Shown: positions 8,995 to 18,105, counted from the stretch's first letter. The stretch: DNA of 64,000 bases from Cellvibrio fontiphilus (GCF_035317345.1 NZ_JAYKTU010000003.1); one strand, 5' to 3'. Notes: generated by a model not told the origin, from the sequence alone. Translations and numbers: made by a program.

Positions 8995-10078
8995 GGCGCA
9001 CCTCGCTAGTTATTGGGTTGATGGATGCAACGTCGAAATGGGGATTAGCGAGTGCCGCTAATAACCCTAAAGGTTGAGCGGTGCTGCCGTAAATCCGGGC
9101 ATGGCATTCGGCCAGCACCGACAGCGCAATGCTCTCAGGCAAATCGCCCCCCAGCGCCAAGCCCATAGGCCCGGCAATGGGGTAACGCAGGTCTGCTTCA
9201 GTAACCCCGGCGGCGGCCAGCACTTCGGCTTTGCGTTTGGCCGGCCCGAGTAAACCTATATAGGGGCTGGGCAATTTTCGTTGTTGTAATGCCGCTACCG
9301 CGTCAGCATCCAAGCGCAAATTGTGGTGGGCGATAACCACCCCATCCACCTGCTGTAAAAAGTCATCGTCCAGCTCTGCTGCCGCCACACTCAAGGCTTC
9401 AATCTGCGCGGGGAAGTTAGCGCGTTTAACCGCATTCAAACGCGCATCGGCCAGGGTGACACGCCAACCCAATACCAATGCCAATTGGCACAGGGGAATT
9501 AAATCCGCACCGCTGCCCAGCACTAACAAATGCGGCAGTGGGTTGATGAGCGTGGAAAGTATGTGGCTATCGCCCTGCGCACCGCTGTGAGCGGCCGGGC
9601 TGCGCCGTAAACGGCCGTGTTGGCGACGGGAAAAATCGCGCGCACAAACGGTAAAGCGCGCGTGCGGTTGATCCAGCTGCAATTCAAATTCACAGGCGTG
9701 TTGCAATTGCAGCTGGGAAAAAATTGCCGGTAATTGTAAAAAGTCATTGGCCGCATCACAGGGATGCAAAAGAATTTCCGCCGCACCGCCACAGCCTATG
9801 CCCAACCGCCAGGCGATGTTGGTGTCGTCACTGGCGTCATAAATAATCCGCCGGGTTTTACCCAGGGCGATCACCTTGCGCGCTTGCAGCAACAGATCCG
9901 ATTCGATGCATCCACCACTCAACATGCCCAACTGGTGGCCCGCATCGCTTAGCAGCATCAAAGCACCGGCTTTGCGATACACCGAACCGCGAGTATCAAT
10001 GACCGCACCCAGCACCCAATTCGCCTGGTCTTTAAGTGGCAGCCAGCTGGCTAGCAAGTGATAAAACTGGGTAGACAT
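8987..10078 (-). CDS. XdhC/CoxI-family molybdoenzyme maturation factor
   Basis: 363 residues from ATG 10078; a TTG two codons upstream is less likely. XdhC/CoxI proteins bind the molybdenum cofactor, help sulfurate it and insert it into the hydroxylase. The N-terminal half has GSVYRKAGALMLLS and GMLSGGCIESDL (CoxI signature), and the C-terminal half is a Rossmann-like XdhC_C domain with VLGSGADLIPL and YIGLLGPAKRK. It is the first gene of the four-gene operon running to 5560, which supports its role in maturing the hydroxylase. Confidence 0.9.
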   Translation of the reverse strand: MSTQFYHLLASWLPLKDQANWVLGAVIDTRGSVYRKAGALMLLSDAGHQLGMLSGGCIESDLLLQARKVIALGKTRRIIYDASDDTNIAWRLGIGCGGAAEILLHPCDAANDFLQLPAIFSQLQLQHACEFELQLDQPHARFTVCARDFSRRQHGRLRRSPAAHSGAQGDSHILSTLINPLPHLLVLGSGADLIPLCQLALVLGWRVTLADARLNAVKRANFPAQIEALSVAAAELDDDFLQQVDGVVIAHHNLRLDADAVAALQQRKLPSPYIGLLGPAKRKAEVLAAAGVTEADLRYPIAGPMGLALGGDLPESIALSVLAECHARIYGSTAQPLGLLAALANPHFDVASINPITSEVRHE

Positions 10079-10235
10079 AAGCAAGCACCCGCATTGTCGA
10101 GTAAGTGCACCAGCGATTCACCCGATAATCCCACCAGCCTTGGGCAGATAAAAGCCGGTTTAACAAAACTAAACCCATCAACACATTTCCCAGCGTTTGG
10201 AATTCCACTGTTTGGAAAAAGTGCCAGCCCGTGTT

Positions 10236-10252
10236 ATGGTTAAATTAACCAT
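10236..10252. promoter_or_regulatory. 17-bp palindrome upstream of GH43 gene (operator candidate)
   Basis: ATGGTTAAATTAACCAT is a perfect palindrome around a central A. It lies in the divergent region between xdhC and the GH43 gene, ~90 bp before the GH43 start. The size and symmetry suit a dimeric repressor or activator; the regulator is unknown. Confidence 0.5.
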
Positions 10253-10260
10253 TATAAGTT

Positions 10261-10276
10261 TGGCGCCAAGGCGCCA
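10261..10276. promoter_or_regulatory. Second palindrome in GH43 leader
   Basis: TGGCGCC-AA-GGCGCCA, 8 bp after the first palindrome. It could be an operator or, if transcribed, a short hairpin. Confidence 0.4.
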
Positions 10277-10312
10277 GACATTAGAACATCAACCCATCGG
10301 CATGGTTGTCGG

Positions 10313-10329
10313 TCAGTGACATACACTGA
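10313..10329 (+). promoter_or_regulatory. Hairpin just before the GH43 ribosome-binding region
   Basis: TCAGTG (10313-10318) pairs with CACTGA (10324-10329), ending 15 nt before the ATG. In the mRNA it could affect translation start. Confidence 0.35.
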
Positions 10330-10344
10330 TACGGAACAGTAACC

Positions 10345-11343
10345 ATGAACAAACTCCTGAACGCCGCCACTGCCCTGTGTTTAACATTCGGCGCCTTTGC
10401 CGCCTGCGCGCAAAACCCGCTCAACTTCGGTAGCAACATCAAAACCGCTGATCCCTCCGGCCGGGTTTGGGCCGACGGAAAAATGTACCTCTACACCTCG
10501 CACGATGAAGAGTGTCAGGCCGATTTCCACATGAAAGACTGGCATGCCTTTTCCTCCACCGATCTGGTGAATTGGACCGCACACGGCGCCATTTTTTCCC
10601 TGGAGGATGTGAGCTGGGCAGACAATTACGCCTGGGCGCCCGATGCGGTTTATAAAAACGGCAAATATTATTTGGTCTTCCCGGCAGGCACCGGGTTTAA
10701 AGACCGGGTAAACCCGGAAAAAAGTACCAAGTGGATGGGTATAGGCATAGCCGAGAGCGACTCGCCCACCGGCCCCTTCAAAGACATGATTAACGCTCCC
10801 CTGTGGCGCACCCCCTACGCCAACGACCCGAGCATGTTTATCGATGATGACGGCAAAGCCTATTTATATTTCCACGGCGTGAACAGCGACTATCAGGTTG
10901 TGGAAATGGCCGACGACATGCGCAGTATCAAGGGTGATTTCTTCAAAATGGATATGGGCGGCTACGAGCCCAAAATGGAAGGCCCCTGGATCTTTAAACG
11001 CAAGGGCATTTATTACTTCACCATGCCGGAAAATAATCGCGTACTTACCTACTACACCGCCAAATCACCCAAGGGCCCCTGGAAATATCGGGGTGTGATT
11101 ATGGAGGAAGAAAACAATGCAAATAACCATCACTCCATTGTGGAATACCAAGGCCAATGGATTTTGTTCTATCACCGTTGGTTAAAAGACGAAACGTCTG
11201 ACTGCCACAAAAAACAGCGCTACTCCGCCGCCGAGTATTTGCATTTCAACGAGGACGGCACCATTCAAAAAGTGCAGCGCACTACACAGGGTGTGAGTGA
11301 TTTTTCCACCAGAGTCAAAGCAGCTACCCCCAAGGCAAAATAG
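10345..11343 (+). CDS. Secreted GH43-family glycosidase
   Basis: 332 residues with a Sec signal peptide ending near AACAQ. The five-bladed propeller fold of GH43 is recognisable: the catalytic base Asp36 in KTADPSGRVW, the pKa-modulating Asp161 in YANDPSMFIDDDG, and the acid Glu212 in KMEGPWIF. Repeated YYLVF and YLYFHG strands fit propeller blades. Family members are beta-xylosidases or alpha-arabinofuranosidases acting on xylan or arabinan side chains; the exact substrate cannot be told here. It could work with the xylanase at 3303, though the two are not co-transcribed. No accessory binding module is present. Confidence 0.9.
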   Translation: MNKLLNAATALCLTFGAFAACAQNPLNFGSNIKTADPSGRVWADGKMYLYTSHDEECQADFHMKDWHAFSSTDLVNWTAHGAIFSLEDVSWADNYAWAPDAVYKNGKYYLVFPAGTGFKDRVNPEKSTKWMGIGIAESDSPTGPFKDMINAPLWRTPYANDPSMFIDDDGKAYLYFHGVNSDYQVVEMADDMRSIKGDFFKMDMGGYEPKMEGPWIFKRKGIYYFTMPENNRVLTYYTAKSPKGPWKYRGVIMEEENNANNHHSIVEYQGQWILFYHRWLKDETSDCHKKQRYSAAEYLHFNEDGTIQKVQRTTQGVSDFSTRVKAATPKAK

Positions 11344-11370
11344 TTTTACTGCAATTAACCTGTTGCCAAT

Positions 11371-11390
11371 AGGGCGCCAACAGGCGCCCT
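11371..11390. terminator. GGCGCC-stem hairpin between convergent genes
   Basis: AGGGCGCC (11371-11378) and GGCGCCCT (11383-11390) with AACA loop, midway between the GH43 stop and the NmrA-type gene stop. There is no T-run, so it is a weak terminator or a 3'-end stabiliser. Confidence 0.5.
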
Positions 11391-11414
11391 AACTATCATT
11401 CCCCACCAAATTGG

Positions 11415-12284
11415 TTAGTGCGCAAGATTCTGCACATCGACCAGATTTTTGATCTGGGTTTTCCAGGAAGTCGTCGGGCGCCCGATTAATTCACTGAGCT
11501 GATGGCTGTTATCAAACAATCCACCTTTGGACGCGCCCACATCAGATTCGGCCAAGAGTGTCGCCAGCCACTGAGGTAAACCTGCGCTAACTAATGCAGC
11601 TTTAAAATCCGCTTCCGGTAAATTCTGGTACACAATCTTTTTGCCGGAGTGCAGTGCAATTTCGGCGGCAAATTCAGCCAGCGAATAACTTTCATCGCCT
11701 GCCAATTCATAGACTCGCCCAGTGTGATGCTCTTGGGTAAGCACTGCCGCGGCAGCTTCGGCATAGTCGCCACGGGCGGCAGAGGCAATTCGCCCCTCGC
11801 CAGCGCTGCCAAACACCGCACCTAATTGCAGTGCCGAATCTATGCCTGCCAAATAGTTTTCGGTGTACCAGCCATTGCGCAGAATCACATAAGGAATACC
11901 CGAAGCGCGAATCAGTGTTTCGGTTTGTACATGCTCTGCACACAACGGCAAGGGTGAACTATCGGCATGCAGCAGGCTGGTGTACACCAACTGGCCGACC
12001 CCCGCTTGTTTTGCCGCCGCAATCGCGGCGCTGTGCTGCGCAAACCGACGGCCGACTTCATTGGCGGAAATCAGCAACAACTTGTCGGCGCCACTGAATG
12101 CAGATACCAGCGTGTCCGGCTGGTCGTAATCGCCCTGACGCACCTGCACCCCCAGGGCGGCAAAATCAGCCACTTTTTCCGGTGAGCGAGCCACCAGTGC
12201 AATTTCGCGAGCGGGTAGTTTTTTTAACAAGTCAGTCACAACCAAACGACCCAACTGCCCAGAGGCTCCGGTAACAACAATCAT
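11415..12284 (-). CDS. NmrA-like NAD(P)-dependent reductase, QorB-type
   Basis: 289 residues from ATG 12284. This start is preceded by AGGAG and begins directly with the Rossmann strand MIVVTGASGQLGRLV; upstream in-frame codons lack support. The protein fits the atypical short-chain dehydrogenase group that includes NAD(P)H:quinone oxidoreductase 2 (QorB): the GxxGxxG dinucleotide loop is intact, and the usual YxxxK is missing, as in this group. It is divergent from an HxlR regulator, an arrangement often seen for quinone or electrophile response genes. Substrate is inferred. Confidence 0.85.
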   Translation of the reverse strand: MIVVTGASGQLGRLVVTDLLKKLPAREIALVARSPEKVADFAALGVQVRQGDYDQPDTLVSAFSGADKLLLISANEVGRRFAQHSAAIAAAKQAGVGQLVYTSLLHADSSPLPLCAEHVQTETLIRASGIPYVILRNGWYTENYLAGIDSALQLGAVFGSAGEGRIASAARGDYAEAAAAVLTQEHHTGRVYELAGDESYSLAEFAAEIALHSGKKIVYQNLPEADFKAALVSAGLPQWLATLLAESDVGASKGGLFDNSHQLSELIGRPTTSWKTQIKNLVDVQNLAH

Positions 12285-12343
12285 GATGAACTCCTTTATT
12301 TGAATGGAAGAAGTTGTCACACTAGCAGCCAAGCTAACTTTTA

Positions 12344-12368
12344 GTAAGTACGCACAAAAAGGTAAGTA
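12344..12368. promoter_or_regulatory. Direct repeat GTAAGTA in the hxlR/reductase intergenic region
   Basis: GTAAGTA occurs at 12344-12350 and 12362-12368, 18 bp apart, the second touching the HxlR start codon. Such spacing would put two sites on nearly the same DNA face. Possible autoregulatory HxlR sites. Confidence 0.35.
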
Positions 12369-12796
12369 TGATGAAAAATGACTCACCCCCCACCAACGAC
12401 AACTGCCCTACCAGCCTGCGGGAAGTCATGCAGCGCGGCAATGTGATGGCCGATAAATGCCCTTCGCGCGCCATACTCAATCATGTCACCAGCCGCTGGG
12501 GGGTACTGTTATTGATCGCCCTGCGCGGCGGCACCCATCGCTTCAGCGCGTTACGCCGGCAGGTCACGGGTATCAGCGAAAAAATGCTCGCCCAAACCCT
12601 GCAAACTCTGGAAGCCGATGGTTTTGTGGAGCGCATTTCCTACCCGGTCGTGCCGCCCCATGTGGAATATTTATTGACGCCTATGGGCGAACAAATCAGT
12701 GAAAAGGTGGAAGCTCTGGCTGATTGGATTGAACTCAACCTCGGCGATATTGTGAAAGTCCAATTGGAGAAAGCCGACAGTATTGCCAAGGCTTGA
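12368..12796 (+). CDS. HxlR-family transcriptional regulator
   Basis: 142 residues with the HxlR winged helix-turn-helix: ILNHVTSRWGVLLLIALRGG, then FSALRRQVTGISEKMLAQTL as recognition region, and a wing ending in VPPHVEYLLTPMG. Two cysteines, Cys13 and Cys31, lie in the N-terminal arm; Cys31 (DKCPSRAIL) is placed like the sensing cysteine of YodB/HypR-type redox regulators. It probably represses the divergent NmrA-type reductase and is released by quinones or other electrophiles. Either of two adjacent ATG codons (12368, 12371) could be the start. Confidence 0.88.
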   Translation: MMKNDSPPTNDNCPTSLREVMQRGNVMADKCPSRAILNHVTSRWGVLLLIALRGGTHRFSALRRQVTGISEKMLAQTLQTLEADGFVERISYPVVPPHVEYLLTPMGEQISEKVEALADWIELNLGDIVKVQLEKADSIAKA

Positions 12797-12974
12797 GTGT
12801 GCGCCGGTTCATTCTCCCGCGCGCGACAGAGTCACAACCAGCACATTGGCTCTTGTTGGGACTGTTTCAATGAATACCCTTCCGCCACTGGGACGACATC
12901 ACACCTCACACTTTGGTTAGATGAATTGAGCCGCGCTTGCGGCATTCACAATAATCAATAACGAGGTATACAAG

Positions 12975-15900
12975 ATGCAATCCTGTAGACGATTGATCGG
13001 CAGTATTTTGCCCGCAATAGTGTGGCCCATTGCCTTACCCGGTCTGCTCACAGCGTCCATCGCTGTGCAGGCGGGTGAAGTGCCCGCTGGCGCCGGGAGT
13101 TACACCACCGAAAAACCCGCCCATCGCTGGGCACCCGCCACCGCCGAAGGTTATGACCAAACAGTGCCCGCCGGCGAGCCGTGGGGTATTTATGTGCCGC
13201 GCCAGGAGATTAGCCCCAAGGTATCCAACCGCTTTAAAAACTCCGGCAAACCCACACCGACCCATGAATTCTGGTCGTCGGTTGCATGGCCCCATGCGGT
13301 AAAAAACCTGATCCGCAATGAAAATGGCGGCATTATCGAAACCAATGTGGATGCCGTACCTTACTCACATTGGATGAGCAATTCGCCCTACACGCTCAAG
13401 TTCACCAATACCGGGGTAAACCTGACCTACGCACAAATTCCGCTGTTAGTGCCCTATCGCTACGAGGACCCCAATTCCGATAAGCGGGTTTTGCCCTCCA
13501 CCAGCAACCCGAAGTTCACCGCTTACACTTATCCAGCACGTATCGATCCGCGCCTGGATCCATTGGGCGGCACCGAACTGAATATTCGCTTTGACGGTAT
13601 GGATGCGGATGAAACTCAACTGGACGATTACAGCGACTTTGCTGCTACCGTGCTGCTCAAAAACCCCGGAGCAAATGAAAACAGCCAGTCAGCACGCGTG
13701 ACTATGGTTAATGGCTCACCGTTCATTCACTTCCAGAAAACCGGCCTGAGCACCGTTAGCTTCACTTACTTCAACGGTATGCGCATTATTCATGAGTCTA
13801 ACGGTGTACTTGCCCTGTACTTGGGTGATGTACGTGTTGGCTACTCTATTTTTGCGCCAGCCAGTACCACGTTTGACTATTCATTGGCCAACCTTGATCT
13901 GAAAGAATTGACCAGCAACGGCAAAGTCACCATGACCCTGCCTGCCGGTCAACAGTATTTCAGCGTGGCCATTCTGCCCAATGAAATTAACGATATCTTC
14001 AAAGCCCCAATTAGTTTCACCGAGCAAGGCTATGCGATTGCGGCAGGCACTGCGGTAAACGAATTGCCCACCCACATCGCCGGTACTCGCCAACCCCTGG
14101 TGGTATCGCGCCTGGTTGGCGACTTCTTCCGTGAGGATGACGAGGGTGATGGCGTTGGTGTGGAAGAGTTGGATGCGCTGATCATGGACTACCGTCGTCA
14201 CGCTTATGCCCTGCCGACCAATACTCACTTTGAGTATGACTATGATGAAGCCACGTCTGAAGTCACCTCGACTTACACCATAACCACACAGCAAGTTGGC
14301 AGCGAGCAAAGCTCTGACCCGACTGTCATCAATCAAACCTTGATGGGGCTGTATCGTCACCAATACATTAACGCCGAAGGTTTAGACTACGTCTACACCT
14401 ACTCCACCCCTCGCGGTGAAATGAAAGTAATTAAGGGCAATAGCTTCAGCACCAAGATTCCTAACCCCGGTTTGCTGCCTAATTTGCCCAACAAACTGCA
14501 AGGTGCCGAGTTAGAGCGCTTAATGACCTTGTTGGATCAAGACAAAAACGGTCAATGGGGCGCTGATGGTTTGACCCGCGATGATGTGTTGGACACCTAC
14601 AACAATGGTAAAGAACTCAACTGGATGTTGCAGCTGCTGCACATTGCCGAACAAACTAACCGTGGCGATATATCAGCCACACTCTTGGGCCGGATGAAAG
14701 CTCACTTGGAAGACTGGTTGAGCGCCGATGATTGGCAGCAAGATCTGGCTTACAACAACAGCCATTGCAACCCTATGGCTGAACCCATGCGCAGCGACTG
14801 CTACCGCAATTTGCGCAAACAAAACGAGAAAAAATACTTCTATTACAACGCCGAATGGGATTCTCTGACCGGCTATCCAGCCAGCTTTGGCTCAGATACT
14901 GAACTGAATGACCACCACTTCCATGCGGGATATTTGATCTCTGCCGCCGCCACCATCGCGCGCTATGACCGCAACTGGGCACAACAATGGAAACCGATGG
15001 TTGATCTGTTGATCAAAGACTCAGCCAACTGGGATCGCAACGATACCCGCTTCCAGTACCTGCGCTACTTCGATATCTACAACGGCTACTCATTGGCTAA
15101 CGGCCATTTGAATATGGATGCCGGCGGCAACCAGGAATCGTCTTCCGAAAGTATCAACTTTGCCCAAGCGGTGGCGCTCTGGGGTTCAGAGACAGGCGAT
15201 ACCGCAATTCGCGATCTGGGGATATTCCTCTACGCCAGTGAGATCCAGGCTATTCACCAGTATTGGTTTGACGTAGATAACGCGGTATTCCCCAAAGAAG
15301 TATTCTGGGATAACGGTAGCCAGTTCGTGAAGAAAGATTTTGATCGCGCCTCGGTGGGCTTGGTATGGCACAGCAAAGCAGACTACGGCACCTGGTTCTC
15401 TGCCGCTCCACGGATGATTGCCGGCATCAACTTCCTGCCTATTACTGGCGCCTCACTGCATTTGGGCCATATGGATCGCAAACTCAGCACTGGCGGCACC
15501 ATTCCCTCAGTGCAATTGGTGGTGAATCGCCTTGCGGAAGACACCGACTTTTTTGCCACCCAACTCTGGCACCGCGATTTACCAGCAGAGTACACCCAGT
15601 ACGATTTCCGCCGCAAAACCAAGTTCTGGGATGACTTGATGTGGCAAGCAGAAGCACTGGTAAACCCGGATGCCGCAGCGCAAAAGTTCAATGCTGCGGG
15701 CAACTACAAAACCGAGTTTGATCCATCGCTTGCACCTATGTACCCCAACGATGAAGTACGCAGTGAAGCCGGTGCCAGCAAAACCCACACCTATCACTGG
15801 ATTTTCAACCTGCGTCAATTGGGTCGCCCGGCGAAAGGGGTAACAGCAGATACCGCCCACTACGCGGTGCTTGAGAAAAATGGCAACCGCACCTATGTGG

Positions 15901-18074
15901 CTTACAACCCCACCGCTACGCCTAAAACTGTCACCTTTAGTGATGGCGTAAGCATCAGTGTGCCCGCCTTCAGCATGACTGGCGACGACAATGTAGTGCG
16001 CCTGACCGGCTTGCAAGTCGACAACATTAGTACTACCGGTGCCAGCGCCAGCTGGGATCAATTAACCGGTGACTGGGCTGATGCTTCATACCGTGTAGTG
16101 GTGCAAGACATCAATGGTAACGAAGTGTTTAATCAGTTGGTTAGCACCAACTCGGCTGCTATTACCGGTTTAACTCACAACACTGGCTACACTGTCACAG
16201 TAACCCCTTCCCTTAACGGGCTAAGCGGGCGCGCCGGATACCTTTCGTTTGAAACAGAATTGGATCTGGAACAGGTGCCTGCGGTTAAAAACCTCACTGC
16301 CAGCAATGTGGATCACCAAAGTGCAACACTGAACTGGAGCGCTATCCCTGCCGCTTACCTGAACGCTGACTACTCTGTAGAACTGCGTCAAGCTGGCACA
16401 CTGGTGCAAGAGATCACAACTACTGGCGGCGCAGTTCAACGCATCCTGACTGGCTTGACCGCGTCAACTCGTTACACCGCAACCGTCTACGCACGCAACA
16501 ATGGCATAGTATCGCCGGCGGCAAGCGTGGAGTTTGACACCGAGGAAACGCCACCGCCCTGTGACCCACAAGTCGCTTACTGTGTTGAAGTGACCAGCTG
16601 CAGTGCTGCTCGCATCACCCTCAATCGCCAAGCGCAATGGGCCGATATCAACATCACCTCGCCCATGCAATCTGGTGGTTATCGCATGCCCAAATTGGCT
16701 GACGGTCGCTCATACTTTGACGTGACCGGTTTGAGCAACAACAGCCTGGTGAATTTCAGCTTCACCTACTTTGATACCGCAGGTCGCGACTTAGGGCCAT
16801 ACAGCTACACCTTCAGCACCGCTAACTGCGGCACCTCGTCCAGTGTGCCAAGTGCTTCGAGCGTGCCAAGCTCTTCATCAACCAGCGTATCCAGCTCTCT
16901 GTCTAGTATTAGCAGCGTATCGTCCAGCAGCTCTTCAGTTGCAATCGATATCGGCGTGGTGAAAATGACTGCACTGGCCAACGGTGGTATGCAATTCAGC
17001 ATTCGTCTGAATGAGCGCAAGCAACAAGTACATCTGTTTGCCCGTAAAAATGGTGCGCAAGACTATGTAATCAATGACTTGCAAGCGCAGGCAGGTGGCG
17101 AAATCAACAACGGTGACGGCACCTATACCTATCAAGTAACTCGCAGTGCGGCTTATGTGGCAGGTAATCAGGTAGAAGCGCGCTTCTACACCTTTACCCC
17201 TGCTAGCGGCCAAACCTTCTACCCAGGTCCGGTAGAAAGCAGTTGGACGTCAATGATTTACCCTGGCGGCTCCTCGGCCTCCAGCCAGTCAAGCTCATCT
17301 GTGCTCAGCGCTTCAAGCGACAGCACCAGTGCGCCTAGCTCCACCTCTGCCAGCAGCTCTTCAGTGGCGGCTGATATCGGGGTGGTGAAAATGACTGCGC
17401 TGGCCAACGGTGGTATGCAATTCAGTATTCGCCTGAATGAGCGCAAACAACAGGTACATCTGTTTGCCCGTAAAAATGGTGCGCAAGACTATGTAGTGAA
17501 TGACTTGCAAGCGCAGGCTGGCGGTGAGATCAACAACGGTGATGGCACCTATACCTATCAAGTGACTCGCAGCGCGGCTTATGCGGCAGGCAACTTGGTA
17601 GAAGCGCGCTTCTACACCTTTACCCCAGCTAGCGGTCAAGTGTTCTACCCTGGTCCTGGCGAGAACAGCTGGACTTCAATGACCTACTTGGGTGGTTCAA
17701 GTTCATCCACTCCATCCAGTGTGTCCAGCTCGTCGGTGTCGTCGATGAGCAGTTCGTCATCTTCAGTAGCAGGCAATGGCTATACCGCAACGGCTACCAT
17801 GCCTAACGGTGCCAACGTGGCTTACACCACTACCGCTAACTACAGTAACGGCAGTGTGAAAATCACCTTCAATAGCACTGAAAACCTGAACTGGGCATGG
17901 GTATTTACCCCCGGCTGGAACAATATGACACGCGTGCAAGGTAATAACTTTGAAGTGACCATTCCCAACGTAACACCGGGCACAGCACTGAGTTACTACT
18001 TCACCGTGAGCACCGCCACCCGCGGGGAAGGCAATAACAACAACCAACCCCATACCTGGCTGGTGCAACCGTAA
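12975..18074 (+). CDS. Multimodular secreted GH81 endo-beta-1,3-glucanase
   Basis: 1699 residues. A signal peptide (~1-33) is followed by a GH81 catalytic domain (~45-1000): PTHEFWSSVAW near the start, NDHHFHAGYLISAA (~644-657) and QESSSESINFAQA (~720-732), the segments that carry the catalytic Asp and Glu residues. Then come two FN3-like domains (~1006-1094 and ~1099-1190), a Cys-flanked beta module (~1194-1286, ends SFTYFDTAG and YSYTF), a Ser linker, module A (~1324-1431), a Ser linker, near-identical module B (~1465-1572), a third Ser linker and a final beta-rich module (~1600-1699). The C-terminal modules are probably beta-1,3-glucan binding; CBM56-like is a guess. The enzyme should degrade laminarin, curdlan or fungal cell-wall glucan. 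It is monocistronic, with GAGG before the ATG. Confidence 0.92.
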   Translation: MQSCRRLIGSILPAIVWPIALPGLLTASIAVQAGEVPAGAGSYTTEKPAHRWAPATAEGYDQTVPAGEPWGIYVPRQEISPKVSNRFKNSGKPTPTHEFWSSVAWPHAVKNLIRNENGGIIETNVDAVPYSHWMSNSPYTLKFTNTGVNLTYAQIPLLVPYRYEDPNSDKRVLPSTSNPKFTAYTYPARIDPRLDPLGGTELNIRFDGMDADETQLDDYSDFAATVLLKNPGANENSQSARVTMVNGSPFIHFQKTGLSTVSFTYFNGMRIIHESNGVLALYLGDVRVGYSIFAPASTTFDYSLANLDLKELTSNGKVTMTLPAGQQYFSVAILPNEINDIFKAPISFTEQGYAIAAGTAVNELPTHIAGTRQPLVVSRLVGDFFREDDEGDGVGVEELDALIMDYRRHAYALPTNTHFEYDYDEATSEVTSTYTITTQQVGSEQSSDPTVINQTLMGLYRHQYINAEGLDYVYTYSTPRGEMKVIKGNSFSTKIPNPGLLPNLPNKLQGAELERLMTLLDQDKNGQWGADGLTRDDVLDTYNNGKELNWMLQLLHIAEQTNRGDISATLLGRMKAHLEDWLSADDWQQDLAYNNSHCNPMAEPMRSDCYRNLRKQNEKKYFYYNAEWDSLTGYPASFGSDTELNDHHFHAGYLISAAATIARYDRNWAQQWKPMVDLLIKDSANWDRNDTRFQYLRYFDIYNGYSLANGHLNMDAGGNQESSSESINFAQAVALWGSETGDTAIRDLGIFLYASEIQAIHQYWFDVDNAVFPKEVFWDNGSQFVKKDFDRASVGLVWHSKADYGTWFSAAPRMIAGINFLPITGASLHLGHMDRKLSTGGTIPSVQLVVNRLAEDTDFFATQLWHRDLPAEYTQYDFRRKTKFWDDLMWQAEALVNPDAAAQKFNAAGNYKTEFDPSLAPMYPNDEVRSEAGASKTHTYHWIFNLRQLGRPAKGVTADTAHYAVLEKNGNRTYVAYNPTATPKTVTFSDGVSISVPAFSMTGDDNVVRLTGLQVDNISTTGASASWDQLTGDWADASYRVVVQDINGNEVFNQLVSTNSAAITGLTHNTGYTVTVTPSLNGLSGRAGYLSFETELDLEQVPAVKNLTASNVDHQSATLNWSAIPAAYLNADYSVELRQAGTLVQEITTTGGAVQRILTGLTASTRYTATVYARNNGIVSPAASVEFDTEETPPPCDPQVAYCVEVTSCSAARITLNRQAQWADINITSPMQSGGYRMPKLADGRSYFDVTGLSNNSLVNFSFTYFDTAGRDLGPYSYTFSTANCGTSSSVPSASSVPSSSSTSVSSSLSSISSVSSSSSSVAIDIGVVKMTALANGGMQFSIRLNERKQQVHLFARKNGAQDYVINDLQAQAGGEINNGDGTYTYQVTRSAAYVAGNQVEARFYTFTPASGQTFYPGPVESSWTSMIYPGGSSASSQSSSSVLSASSDSTSAPSSTSASSSSVAADIGVVKMTALANGGMQFSIRLNERKQQVHLFARKNGAQDYVVNDLQAQAGGEINNGDGTYTYQVTRSAAYAAGNLVEARFYTFTPASGQVFYPGPGENSWTSMTYLGGSSSSTPSSVSSSSVSSMSSSSSSVAGNGYTATATMPNGANVAYTTTANYSNGSVKITFNSTENLNWAWVFTPGWNNMTRVQGNNFEVTIPNVTPGTALSYYFTVSTATRGEGNNNNQPHTWLVQP
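16926..17274 (+). repeat. Intragenic direct repeat, copy 1 (module A of GH81 protein)
   Basis: This ~349-bp stretch recurs 426 bp downstream with few changes, many of them synonymous. It starts in the Ser-rich linker (AGCAGCTCTTCAGT) and covers one complete accessory module. Confidence 0.85.
17352..17700 (+). repeat. Intragenic direct repeat, copy 2 (module B of GH81 protein)
   Basis: Second copy of the 16926-17274 unit. The encoded modules differ at only about a dozen of ~108 residues, e.g. VINDLQ versus VVNDLQ and YVAGNQ versus YAAGNL, pointing to recent duplication or gene conversion. Confidence 0.85.
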
Positions 18075-18105
18075 ATAGCTAGCGCAAAAGTTAGATCACC
18101 TGGTA

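Noticed and set aside
10079..10344. Molybdenum-cofactor riboswitch before xdhC
   Set aside because: The palindromes here are simple and separate; I could not build the multi-helix fold, and they sit closer to the GH43 gene.
13881..14363. 160-codon minus-strand frame inside the GH81 gene
   Set aside because: Antisense shadow of an intact, well-conserved catalytic domain with no independent signals.
16926..17700. Long direct repeat considered as CRISPR or mobile element
   Set aside because: Only two units of ~350 bp in frame within one protein; it is a duplicated module.
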